21,080 bases of DNA from Bacteroidales bacterium (GTDB lineage Bacteria; Bacteroidota; Bacteroidia; Bacteroidales; Paludibacteraceae): positions 1 to 21,080 of the forward strand of contig CAAFYY010000030.1 in NCBI GenBank assembly GCA_900767385.1, in the 5' to 3' direction. Below the pieces are notes generated by a model. That model saw only the letters and a list, made by a program, of their open reading frames with translations, was not told the origin of the DNA and ran no database searches. Both the position numbers and the translations under genes were made by a program. Shown piece by piece: positions 1 to 7,070 of the stretch; within the stretch, counting starts at the first letter, position 1, and the number at the start of each line of letters is the position of its first letter.

Positions 1-38
1 AAATGTGCTGATGAGGTTAGCACTTTCTGTTTAGCCAT
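1..38 (-). CDS. nusA: NusA N-terminus (partial, apparently frameshifted)
   Basis: Only the first codons are inside the window. An ATG at 38 opens MAKQK, which suits the start of a Bacteroidota NusA, but the same frame then reads VLTSSAH. Shifted by one base, the DNA reads ANLISTF, which matches the conserved NLI-TF start of NusA helix 1. One extra A in the AAA run at 24-26 would give MAKQKSANLISTF in a single frame. No alternative start codon opens the ANLISTF frame, because a TAA lies just upstream of it. NusA is the transcription elongation and termination factor and normally follows rimP directly, as here (36-base gap). The identity rests mostly on synteny plus seven residues. The shift may be a sequencing error, an assembly error or a real mutation. 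Confidence 0.6.
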   Translation of the reverse strand, partial: MAKQKVLTSSAH

Positions 39-74
39 AGCTGTCTTATCTTTGGTATTGCTTTTTTTCTGTTG

Positions 75-539
75 TTAGATTTCAATCATGCGGCAGGTGC
101 TCTTCACGTCGCCGTAGGCAAAGGTGAAGTCTTGCGTTTGGAGTGTCTTGCGTTTGGCCCCTTCCAGTTTGACCATCATCTCCACTTCGATGGTGAATTG
201 TTCGCCGTTGGCTTCTTTCATGAGCCCTTTGAGTTTCTTTCCCTCTTTGGTTACCACTTCGACTTTCTCGCCGACAACGTTTTCGTATTGTCTGACGATT
301 TTGAATGGGGTGGTGAGGCCTGTTGAGCCCACTTCGAGGTCGTAGTTGTCGAGTTCTTCGCCATAATGGGCCTGGAGGCTGCGGTTGATGTCGGCGCAGA
401 GTTCCATGTCGAGACCCTCTTTGGAGTCGAGCTCGATGGTGATGGCGTTGCTGGCGCTAATCTCCACTGTTACAATGAAAGCGTCACGTTCGGCAATGCT
501 TTTTTCTACCAATTGGGTGAGTTCGGTTGTTGAAATCAT
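75..539 (-). CDS. rimP: Ribosome maturation factor RimP
   Basis: This 154-residue protein has the length and layout of RimP, the 30S assembly factor that helps the S12 region fold. The N-terminal alpha/beta domain (about residues 1-80) carries the acidic stretch ELDSKEGLDMELCADINR, followed by the family's EVGSTGLTTPFK segment, equivalent to the EVSSPGLDRPL signature of other RimPs. The C-terminal SH3-like barrel (about 85-154) contains the GEKVEVVTKEGKKLKG strand pair. It is the first gene of the expected rimP-nusA(-infB) operon and has its own promoter and leader hairpin at 557-623. The ATG at 539 is the only sensible start. There is no clear Shine-Dalgarno sequence, which is usual in this phylum. 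Confidence 0.93.
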   Translation of the reverse strand: MISTTELTQLVEKSIAERDAFIVTVEISASNAITIELDSKEGLDMELCADINRSLQAHYGEELDNYDLEVGSTGLTTPFKIVRQYENVVGEKVEVVTKEGKKLKGLMKEANGEQFTIEVEMMVKLEGAKRKTLQTQDFTFAYGDVKSTCRMIEI

Positions 540-556
540 TGTGATAAAATATAATT

Positions 557-585
557 AAGAGAGGGGAACTGTTCGTCCCCCTCTT
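557..585 (-). promoter_or_regulatory. Leader hairpin of the rimP operon
   Basis: In the transcript, AGAGGGGGAC pairs with GTTCCCCTCT around a five-base GAACA loop. That is a 10-bp stem with one G-U pair, almost at the predicted 5' end of the mRNA and about 20 bases before the rimP ATG. It is followed by an A/U-rich stretch rather than a clean U run, so an mRNA-stabilising or regulatory element is more likely than a plain terminator. Attenuation cannot be excluded. Confidence 0.55.
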
Positions 586-593
586 ATCGACTG

Positions 594-623
594 CAAAAGT
601 ACGAATTATTTTCTAATTCTCAA
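594..623 (-). promoter_or_regulatory. Promoter of rimP-nusA
   Basis: On the minus strand a TTG (623-621) is followed after 19 bases by TACTTTTG (601-594). This fits the Bacteroidota -33 TTG / -7 TAnnTTTG promoter. Transcription would begin near 588, about 50 bases before the rimP ATG and immediately before the leader hairpin. Confidence 0.75.
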
Positions 624-673
624 TGCTTTTCTCCGATTTTTTTGCTTTGTTGCTTTTTGGTCTCTTCTTGGAG

Positions 674-713
674 AGAAAAAACGGGAGAGAACTCCGTTGT
701 TGGTGTCCTCTCC
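674..713 (-). terminator. Probable terminator of the tricorn-like protease gene
   Basis: On the minus strand GGAGAG (713-708) and CTCTCC (689-684) form a 6-bp stem with a long loop, followed by a run of six T (680-675). It lies 23 bases past the stop codon of the protease gene. The stem is short, so this is a moderate call. Confidence 0.5.
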
Positions 714-735
714 TGTCTGTTATGTTGTTGGGGTT

Positions 736-3700
736 TTATTCGCCCCAGGTTTTTGCATTCTTCACCTCTTCAAGCAGTGCTTTTACGGCTGCTTCAAGTT
801 GTTCGTCGATGCCTTGAGAGAGTTTCTCGGTGGTGTTGCGCACCTTGATGTCTGGCTCAAGTTGTGTGTTCTCGAGGTAGTTGCCTTTCTCGGTGCGGTA
901 GCCGATGATAGGGAGACCGAAGTACATGGTTGGGTCTTGGAGTGTCTCCCAGCTGACGCTGCTCATGGTGCCAGGCACTGGCATACCGACAAGTTTGCCC
1001 ATCTGTTTGTGGTTGTAGACCCATGGTGTGCCATGTGCGTTGCTGTAGTTGGCTTCACAGATCAGCATGATGGACGGTTTGTTGTAGCGGCGTGATGGCA
1101 TGACGCAAGAGACGGTGTCGCGGATCACCTGTTCGAGATATTTCTCGCCGCTGAAGAGGGTCTCGATGTCTTCGTGGAGACGGCCACCTCCGTTGAAGCG
1201 GGTGTCGATGACGATGCCTTCCTTGAGGTTGTACTTGCCGAGGATGTCGGCGTAGACGTCGCGATAGCTGGCGTCGGCCATGCTGCGGATGTGGACGTAG
1301 CCGAGTTTGCCGTCGGAGAGTTTTTCAACCATCTCGGCGTTGTGTTTGATCCAGCGCTGATAGAGAAGTTCGTTGAGACCGCCCTTGCTGATTGGTTTCA
1401 CCACCTCTTCCCATTTCTGTCCGCCGCGACTGATGCTTACGAGCACCATCTTGCCGACTTTCTTATTGAGGAGAGAGTAGAAGTCTTCGTCGGTAACGAT
1501 CTCTTTGCCGTCAATCTTCTCGATGATGTCGCCGGCTTTCACCTTCGACTGTTTGTTGTCGAACGGACCATCTTTAAGCACCTCGGTCACCTTCATACCC
1601 TTGCCGGTGTACTTCATGTCGAAGAGCAGACCGAGTTGGGCTGTTGTCTCGCCGCCGGTAGGATTCTGGTAGCCAGAGCCGGAGTGTGATACGTTCAGTT
1701 CGCCGAGGATCTCGGAGAGGAGGTCGGAGAAATCGTAGTTGTTGTTGATATGCTCAAGGAATGGCTCGTAGTCCTTACGGATGAGTTCCATGTCGGCACC
1801 GTTGTGGTCGCGGCGGAAGAGACGTTTGCTCTCCTGGAGGAACACGTGGTTGAACATATACTCACGTTCTGCGGCGCGGTCGAGCACCATGGTTGCGTCG
1901 TATTGGATTGGTGTGGCAGAGCCTTTGGTGTCAATCTTCTGGATGCTGCCGTTGGCGGTGAGGAACATCGCATCGCCCTTCTTGGTCATGAGGAGGTTGC
2001 TGCCGCCGTTGCTGCCGAGTTTCTTGAGGATCTTGGTGCCTCCCTCACGGGTGTTGAGTTCCCAGAGGTCGTAGCCTTTCTCGAATGCGCTGAGGAAATA
2101 GAGCTTCTCGCCGTCCTTTGACAGGGCCACACCGCTGAGGTTGGACGACATCGGGGTGAGGCGGATGATGCGCTCCTCAAGGCGTTCGGTGTCAATCTCT
2201 ACCCCTTTGGATTCCTTGGTCTCTTCCTTCTTCTCGTCCTTTCCTTTCTTGTCGTCTTTCTTGTCTGAGTCCTTGGAGGCGTTGGCTTTCTTCATCGCCT
2301 CCTCTTCCTCTTTCTGGCGTTGATACTCCTCCTTGGTGAGGTGGAATTTGTCGTAGGCGTCTTGGTTCATGAAGGCGATGAAGACGTCGTCCTGTGAACC
2401 CCAAGAGGCGTGTGAGCGCATACCGAGGCGGTTGGATTGGAAGATGATGGCGTTGCCGTCGAGCACCCATTGTGGGTTGACGGTGATATAGCCGCTGTTG
2501 GTGATGTTGTACACCTTGTGGTCTTTGCCGTTGGCTGAGATGATGCCGACGTCGGAATATGGCTCGCGGCGGTTGGTGATGAGAGTGATGGCGAACCACT
2601 TACCGTCGGGCGACCACTGGTAATCCATGGTCCACTCGTCGTTGCCGTAGTGTTGTGTGCCGTCGGTGATTTGACGAACGGCCTTGGTGGCGAGGTTCAT
2701 TACCTTGAGGTAGCGGCGTTGCTCGATGAAGGCAATCTCCTTGCCGTCGGGAGAGAAGCGAGCGTTGGTGCGCTCAAGCTTGTCTTTGAAGAGAGGCTCT
2801 TCCTTGATGAGTGTGGCGTAGGCGAAGTTCTTCTCCTCGCTCCGCTCCATGGTGGCCATATAGAGGGCGTAGAAGCCGTCGCGCTCTGAGGTATAGGCCA
2901 GTTTCTTGCCGTCTGGCGAGAAGGTTGGCTGAAGCTCGGCTTCTGGAGTGTTGGTGATCTGTTTGGTGGTGGCGTACTCGTCGGTAGTGACGAAGATCTC
3001 GCCGCGGACAACGAAGGCTATCTGCTTGCCGTCAGGGGTGATCTCCAGCTGTGAGGCGCGACCGAACGAACCGCGTTGTGGGGTGTTGTCTTGGTCGTTG
3101 ACAATCTCAATCTCCACCTTCTGTGGTTGGCCGTTGAGACTCTGTGTGTAGATCTCTCCTTTATAGTTGTAGCACAACACGCCGTTGTTGGAGACGGTGA
3201 GGAAGCGCACAGGGTGATTCTTGAAGTTGGTTACTGCGGTCACCTTCTCTGGGGTGGCGATGGCAGAACGGTAGACGTTGAAGCTGCCGCCGTTGCGCTC
3301 GCTGAGGAAGACCATCTCCTTGTTGCCTGCGAGGAACTGAGGGTCGCGGTCTTCGCCCACGTTGGTGGTGAGCATCTTATGAGTGTCCTTCTTGGCGTCG
3401 TAGTACCAGATGTCGCGGGCTACGGAAGAGACCTGGTGTTTGCGCCAGATATTCTCGCTGCCTGTGCGGTTGTAGTAGAGGAACGACTTGCCGTCGGCGT
3501 CGAGGCTCATGGAGCATACGGTGGCAGGGGTGACTTGCACGGAGCGGCCACCGTCAACGGGAACACTGTAGAGCTCGGTCATCCAGCCCGAAGGGAACTG
3601 CACGTTTTCGGCGTCCTTCTGGATATAGGCTGAGTAGTAGACCGATTTGTCGTCGGCTGAGAATGCCAGTGGTGTCTCGGAGGCTGAGTTGAAGGTGATT

Positions 3701-4002
3701 CGCTTGGCCACGCCGCCCTTGGCTGCTACGGTGTAGACGTCGAAGTTGCCGTTGCGGTCGGTGGCAAAAGCGATGGTCTGACCATCGTGGCTCCAGACAG
3801 GAGCAAACTCGTAGGCTGAGTTGGTGGTGAGCTGTTTGGCTTGACCACCTTTGGCATCAACGACGTAGATGTCGCCTTTGTAGCTGAACGCAATCTTATC
3901 GCCTTGCGGGGAGATGGCGTTGTAGCGCATCCAAAGTGGTGCCGCCTGCAGCATGGAGACTGCGCAGAGGCATAATGCTAAAATAGATACTAACTTTCTC
4001 AT
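736..4002 (-). CDS. Secreted tricorn-type S41 peptidase
   Basis: A 1088-residue protein with a signal peptide (about residues 1-20, hydrophobic core then LQA). WD40-like/TolB-type beta-propeller repeats such as ISPQGDKIAFS and FSPDGKKLAYT fill about 25-720. A PDZ domain lies at about 785-865 and an S41 catalytic domain at about 890-1075. The tricorn catalytic residues can be placed: His773 in NVSHSG, Ser987 in NYSNAHG and Glu1044 in YLENTQLEPD. Their spacings (214 and 57) are close to H746/S965/E1023 of Thermoplasma tricorn (219 and 58). A very Lys/Glu-rich insert at about 575-625 interrupts the second propeller. The archaeal enzyme trims proteasome products in the cytosol. Here the signal peptide points to degradation of peptides in the periplasm or outside the cell. 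It is transcribed alone from a promoter divergent from the sugar cluster. Confidence 0.9.
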   Translation of the reverse strand: MRKLVSILALCLCAVSMLQAAPLWMRYNAISPQGDKIAFSYKGDIYVVDAKGGQAKQLTTNSAYEFAPVWSHDGQTIAFATDRNGNFDVYTVAAKGGVAKRITFNSASETPLAFSADDKSVYYSAYIQKDAENVQFPSGWMTELYSVPVDGGRSVQVTPATVCSMSLDADGKSFLYYNRTGSENIWRKHQVSSVARDIWYYDAKKDTHKMLTTNVGEDRDPQFLAGNKEMVFLSERNGGSFNVYRSAIATPEKVTAVTNFKNHPVRFLTVSNNGVLCYNYKGEIYTQSLNGQPQKVEIEIVNDQDNTPQRGSFGRASQLEITPDGKQIAFVVRGEIFVTTDEYATTKQITNTPEAELQPTFSPDGKKLAYTSERDGFYALYMATMERSEEKNFAYATLIKEEPLFKDKLERTNARFSPDGKEIAFIEQRRYLKVMNLATKAVRQITDGTQHYGNDEWTMDYQWSPDGKWFAITLITNRREPYSDVGIISANGKDHKVYNITNSGYITVNPQWVLDGNAIIFQSNRLGMRSHASWGSQDDVFIAFMNQDAYDKFHLTKEEYQRQKEEEEAMKKANASKDSDKKDDKKGKDEKKEETKESKGVEIDTERLEERIIRLTPMSSNLSGVALSKDGEKLYFLSAFEKGYDLWELNTREGGTKILKKLGSNGGSNLLMTKKGDAMFLTANGSIQKIDTKGSATPIQYDATMVLDRAAEREYMFNHVFLQESKRLFRRDHNGADMELIRKDYEPFLEHINNNYDFSDLLSEILGELNVSHSGSGYQNPTGGETTAQLGLLFDMKYTGKGMKVTEVLKDGPFDNKQSKVKAGDIIEKIDGKEIVTDEDFYSLLNKKVGKMVLVSISRGGQKWEEVVKPISKGGLNELLYQRWIKHNAEMVEKLSDGKLGYVHIRSMADASYRDVYADILGKYNLKEGIVIDTRFNGGGRLHEDIETLFSGEKYLEQVIRDTVSCVMPSRRYNKPSIMLICEANYSNAHGTPWVYNHKQMGKLVGMPVPGTMSSVSWETLQDPTMYFGLPIIGYRTEKGNYLENTQLEPDIKVRNTTEKLSQGIDEQLEAAVKALLEEVKNAKTWGE

Positions 4003-4071
4003 TATTATAGTGTTTTTTTATTTTCTGTTGAAAGTGTTGAGCGGTGTCTTTACAATTCTTGCACTTCCTTG

Positions 4072-4079
4072 CAAAGGTA
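4072..4079 (-). promoter_or_regulatory. -7 box upstream of the tricorn-like gene
   Basis: TACCTTTG on the minus strand matches TAnnTTTG and lies 70 bases before the ATG at 4002. No TTG is seen at the usual -33 distance, so only the -7 element is supported. It shares the context TACCTTTGCAA with the box upstream of prs. Confidence 0.5.
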
Positions 4080-4172
4080 AGAAAAAATGTTGAGATTCGG
4101 GTGGTTGCTGCGAAATAAATTCTTCGTGCATTTTTGTGGCTTCGGGAGCGACACAGGGTGTGCAAAATGATG

Positions 4173-4180
4173 TAACTTTG
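4173..4180 (+). promoter_or_regulatory. -7 box upstream of the sugar cluster
   Basis: TAACTTTG matches TAnnTTTG and ends 21 bases before the ATG at 4202, giving a leader of roughly 15 bases. No TTG is found 19-21 bases upstream, which may mean an activator is needed. The predicted transcript starts downstream of the ATG at 4136, which argues against that longer start. Confidence 0.55.
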
Positions 4181-4201
4181 TGGCGTAAAAGTTTTTTGAA
4201 A

Positions 4202-5380
4202 ATGGAAGCAAAGAAAAAGGTCTTTGTGAGCGGATGCTACGACATGCTTCACAGCGGACATGTCGCATTCTTCAAAGAGGCGTCGCACTACGGCGACCTC
4301 TATGTCGGCATCGGCTCCGACCAAACAATCCTGGGTTATAAGGGACGCCTCCCTGTTTATTCGGAGAGCGAACGCCTCTATATGGTGAAGGCAATCCGTT
4401 ATGTGAAAGAGGCTTATGTCAATACCAACAGTGGTATCATGGACTTTGTCGACCTTGTGGACAATGTTGTCAAGCCGGACGTCTTTGTGGTCAACGAGGA
4501 CGGCGACTCCGACGTCAAGGCACAGTTCTGCCGCGAGCGTGGCATCGAGTACATCGTCTTGAAGCGTCTGCCCGATTCCGGACTCAAGGCGCGCTCCACC
4601 ACAGCGTTGCGTCAGGAGATGTCGCAACTCCCAACCCGTATCGACCTTGCAGGCACGTGGATTGACCAACCTTACGTCTCATGCCACGCACCGGGATGGG
4701 CACTCACCGTCTCGCTCGAACCGAATTTCGAGATCGCTGAGCGCTGCGGACTCTCCACCTCCACCCGCAACATGATGAAGAAGATATGGCCGGTGCAACT
4801 CCCATCCTTCAATCCCGAGATGGTGGCGAAGCTGGCTTTCTGTTTTGAGAACGATCCGTCGAAACGCGATGGTCATATCTCTGGCGCTCAGGACGCTCTG
4901 GGCATCTGTATGCCAGGCCTCTGTCGCCATTACTATAACAACGCGTTCTGGCCGGAGCGTCTGGAGTCGTGTCACGACGAGGAGGTGCTCGCTTGGCTGG
5001 AGTCGCATCTCTGTATGGTCAAGATGTTTCCCCGCCGCCCAGGGCTCGACGTCACCCTCGGCAAAGAGATCTTCAAGGCGGGAGTGGAGCGTCTGGCATC
5101 GGCTGCCGACGGTTGTTGGAACGCCATCATGACCCGTTCGCTCAACGACTTCGCCTACTATTTCCGTGCCTCCTTCGATGCCCAAGTGGCGATGTTTCCG
5201 GCAATGATGCAACCCGGAGTAGAGGAGTATATCAGTCGCTATCGCGCTGAGGCTCTTGCTTGGAAGATGGCGGGCGCTGGTGGCGGCGGTATGCTGATTC
5301 TCGTGGTTGACGATGCCGAGACTTTTGCGGCGCGTCACCCAGAGGCTATTCGTATCAATATTCGTAGAAAAGGAGCTTAG
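4202..5380 (+). CDS. Cytidylyltransferase-like / GHMP-kinase-like fusion protein
   Basis: 392 residues in two parts. Residues 5 to about 145 are a HxGH-type nucleotidyltransferase of the glycerol-3-phosphate/ethanolamine-phosphate cytidylyltransferase fold: GCYDMLHSGH near the start and LKARSTT near 137-143. Residues about 150-392 resemble a GHMP sugar kinase: RIDLAGTWIDQP matches motif 1 and KMAGAGGGGMLILV matches motif 3. Motif 2 is unusual: GLSTSTRN stands where GLGSSS is expected, and it follows motif 1 unusually closely. Three bases separate it from a mutarotase gene, and a FucP-type transporter follows. By context it would phosphorylate and/or activate L-fucose or a similar sugar, but the substrate and nucleotide are inferred. 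I chose the ATG at 4202 because the HxGH domain starts there and the -7 box lies at 4173-4180. It has no clear Shine-Dalgarno sequence. Confidence 0.8.
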   Translation: MEAKKKVFVSGCYDMLHSGHVAFFKEASHYGDLYVGIGSDQTILGYKGRLPVYSESERLYMVKAIRYVKEAYVNTNSGIMDFVDLVDNVVKPDVFVVNEDGDSDVKAQFCRERGIEYIVLKRLPDSGLKARSTTALRQEMSQLPTRIDLAGTWIDQPYVSCHAPGWALTVSLEPNFEIAERCGLSTSTRNMMKKIWPVQLPSFNPEMVAKLAFCFENDPSKRDGHISGAQDALGICMPGLCRHYYNNAFWPERLESCHDEEVLAWLESHLCMVKMFPRRPGLDVTLGKEIFKAGVERLASAADGCWNAIMTRSLNDFAYYFRASFDAQVAMFPAMMQPGVEEYISRYRAEALAWKMAGAGGGGMLILVVDDAETFAARHPEAIRINIRRKGA

Positions 5381-5383
5381 ACG

Positions 5384-5722
5384 ATGAAACGCTATTGTCA
5401 GATTCTCAATCTCAAAGACGATCCTGAGTTGATTGCAAAATATTGTGAGGCCCATGCACATGTGTGGCCTGAGATTCAAGCCGGTATCCGTAGCGTAGGC
5501 ATTCTGGATATGCAGATTTTCCGCAGGGGGACGACGCTGTTCATGATATGCGATACGGTTGACGATTTCGACTGGATAAAAGACAATGCCCGATTGGCGA
5601 CCTTGCCCCGTCAGGCAGAATGGGAGGCGTATGTTGCACAGTTTCAGGGCTGCGACCCCAACGCCCCCTCCACTGAGAAGTGGCAACTGATGGAGAAGAT
5701 TTTTGAGTTGGACAAAGAATAG
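5384..5722 (+). CDS. L-rhamnose/L-fucose mutarotase (RhaM family)
   Basis: A 112-residue protein of the RhaM/DUF718 dimeric alpha-beta barrel family, which interconverts the alpha and beta anomers of 6-deoxy sugars. The family core is visible: a Tyr and His in KYCEAHAHVWPEI (about residues 20-32, corresponding to YQRRHNPIWPEL of E. coli RhaM), then IRSVGILDMQIFRRGTTLFM and the LPRQAEWEAYVAQF helix. It lies three bases after the fusion gene and nine bases before the transporter. The FucP neighbour favours fucose over rhamnose; I cannot tell the two apart from the sequence alone. Confidence 0.88.
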   Translation: MKRYCQILNLKDDPELIAKYCEAHAHVWPEIQAGIRSVGILDMQIFRRGTTLFMICDTVDDFDWIKDNARLATLPRQAEWEAYVAQFQGCDPNAPSTEKWQLMEKIFELDKE

Positions 5723-5731
5723 ATATATAAT

Positions 5732-6937
5732 ATGTCGATATTCAAAACAAAACAGGGAGCGAACTACTTGGTTCCTTTCCTCTTGGTGGCCTCGCTCTTC
5801 TTGTTGTGGGGCGTGGCACACAGCATTCTGGATGTTCTCAACAAACATTTCCAGGATGTGTTGCAGATTTCCAAAGCGCAGTCGGGACTGGTGCAGACCA
5901 TGGTCTATGGCGGCTATTTCCTGATGGCTTTGCCTGCTGGATTGATTATCAAGCGCTTCGGCTATCGCAGTGGCATCGTGACGGGACTGACCCTCTTTGC
6001 GTTGGGCGCTTTTCTGTTCATTCCGGGAAGTCGGCTGATGTCGTTCCCCTTCTTCCTCTTCTCCCTCTTCGTCATCGGCTGCGGACTGACCTGTCTGGAG
6101 ACCTCCTCCAACCCCTATGTCTCTATCCTCGGCGAACCGTCCGACGCCTCCCGCCGACTGAATCTCGCACAGTCGTTCAATGGGTTGGGCTGGATTGTCG
6201 GTCCGCTCTTGGGCGCTATGCTCATCTTTGGTGAGGAGAGCAATCTCGCTTTGCCCTATGCCATCATCGGTGGCGTCGTGGCGCTACTGGCTGTCGTGTT
6301 TCTCTTTCTCCGCTTGCCGGAAGTGAAGGCGACTGTCGAGGAGGTTGGTCAGCAAGGTGCTGATGCTGCAGACGTGCCGCTGCGTCGCAACGGATTGTTC
6401 CTCTTCGGCGTTCTTGCCTTGATGTTGTATGTGGCAGCTCAGACAGGTATCAACAGTTTCTTTATCAACTTCGTGTTGGAGAATATGCCGTCGCTGACGC
6501 CACGCACCGCAGCCATTGTCCTCTCTTTCGGCGGTATGGGGCTCTTTATGATGGGCCGTCTGCTGGGTGCTGCCGTGATGGGACGTTTAGCGGCAGAGAG
6601 ACTGCTGATGCTTTGTGCGTTATGCGCCGCTGTCTGCATGGCTGTTGTGATGGCCAACCTCGGACTAGTCTCTGTGGTGGCTCTCTGTCTCTGCTTTTTC
6701 TTTGAGAGCATCATGTTCCCAACCATCTTCTCGCAGAGCATCGTGGTGGCGGGTCGACATACGGCAATGGCATCTTCGTTGCTGACGATGTCCATCGTGG
6801 GTGGTGCCATCGCTCCCGTCGTGATGGGCAAGATTGGCGAGACGAATATCGGCGCCGGCTTCGTTCTCCCGTTGGTTTGCTTCCTGGTCGTATTGGTGTT
6901 TGCCGTATTGCTCACCCGTCGCAACAGGATGCGTTGA
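5732..6937 (+). CDS. fucP: L-fucose:H+ symporter (FucP-type MFS)
   Basis: A 401-residue, 12-helix major facilitator protein of the inner membrane. It carries FucP signatures: LDVLNKHFQ with Asp34, and CLETSSNPYV with Glu123. In E. coli FucP the proton/substrate residues are Asp46 and Glu135, the same spacing of 89. The loop RLNLAQSFNGLGWIVGPLLG is also typical of the FucP/GluP group. It is the last gene of the sugar cluster. Relatives in this group carry glucose/galactose or other sugars, so fucose is the best but not the only candidate. No isomerase, kinase (FucK) or aldolase is seen in the window. Confidence 0.87.
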   Translation: MSIFKTKQGANYLVPFLLVASLFLLWGVAHSILDVLNKHFQDVLQISKAQSGLVQTMVYGGYFLMALPAGLIIKRFGYRSGIVTGLTLFALGAFLFIPGSRLMSFPFFLFSLFVIGCGLTCLETSSNPYVSILGEPSDASRRLNLAQSFNGLGWIVGPLLGAMLIFGEESNLALPYAIIGGVVALLAVVFLFLRLPEVKATVEEVGQQGADAADVPLRRNGLFLFGVLALMLYVAAQTGINSFFINFVLENMPSLTPRTAAIVLSFGGMGLFMMGRLLGAAVMGRLAAERLLMLCALCAAVCMAVVMANLGLVSVVALCLCFFFESIMFPTIFSQSIVVAGRHTAMASSLLTMSIVGGAIAPVVMGKIGETNIGAGFVLPLVCFLVVLVFAVLLTRRNRMR

Positions 6938-7010
6938 TTGCCGTTGCGAGCACTGCCGCAGCGTGTCAAAACGGCATGGCAGCGAAGACTTGTCGCACTC
7001 CGATTCAGAC

Positions 7011-7046
7011 AAAAAAATAACAGGCAGACCATTGGGTCTGCCTGTT
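7011..7046 (-). terminator. Terminator of prs
   Basis: AACAGGCAGACC (7019-7030) and GGTCTGCCTGTT (7035-7046) make a perfect 12-bp stem with an ATTG loop. On the minus strand it is followed by ATTTTTTT (7018-7011), so it is a textbook intrinsic terminator for prs, 24 bases past its stop. In the plus direction the stem lacks a U run, but it could still help end the sugar-cluster transcript. The stretch 6938-7010 before it contains no other recognisable element. Confidence 0.9.
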
Positions 7047-7070
7047 GTCGTTATGTCGGTTCGCTATTGC

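Noticed and set aside
1174..1689. A 171-codon open frame on the plus strand
   Set aside because: It is the antisense of the tricorn PDZ and catalytic region, where the catalytic residues are intact on the other strand.
4129..4169. Inverted CATTTT / AAAATG words upstream of the sugar cluster as an operator
   Set aside because: Arms of six A/T-rich bases 27 bases apart are expected by chance; no regulator gene is nearby to support it.
4136..4201. A longer start for the fusion protein, 22 codons upstream
   Set aside because: The extension precedes the -7 box at 4173-4180, so it would not be in the transcript, and the nucleotidyltransferase fold begins right after the ATG at 4202.
3896..4669. 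A 257-codon open frame on the minus strand
   Set aside because: It runs antisense across the divergent promoter region and the cytidylyltransferase domain, and overlaps the start of the tricorn-like gene. No family motif is visible.
4679..5848. A 389-codon open frame on the minus strand
   Set aside because: It lies antisense to the fusion protein, the mutarotase and the start of the transporter, all with clear family motifs. Its translation shows no recognisable domain and has the His/Arg/Gly bias of an antisense frame.
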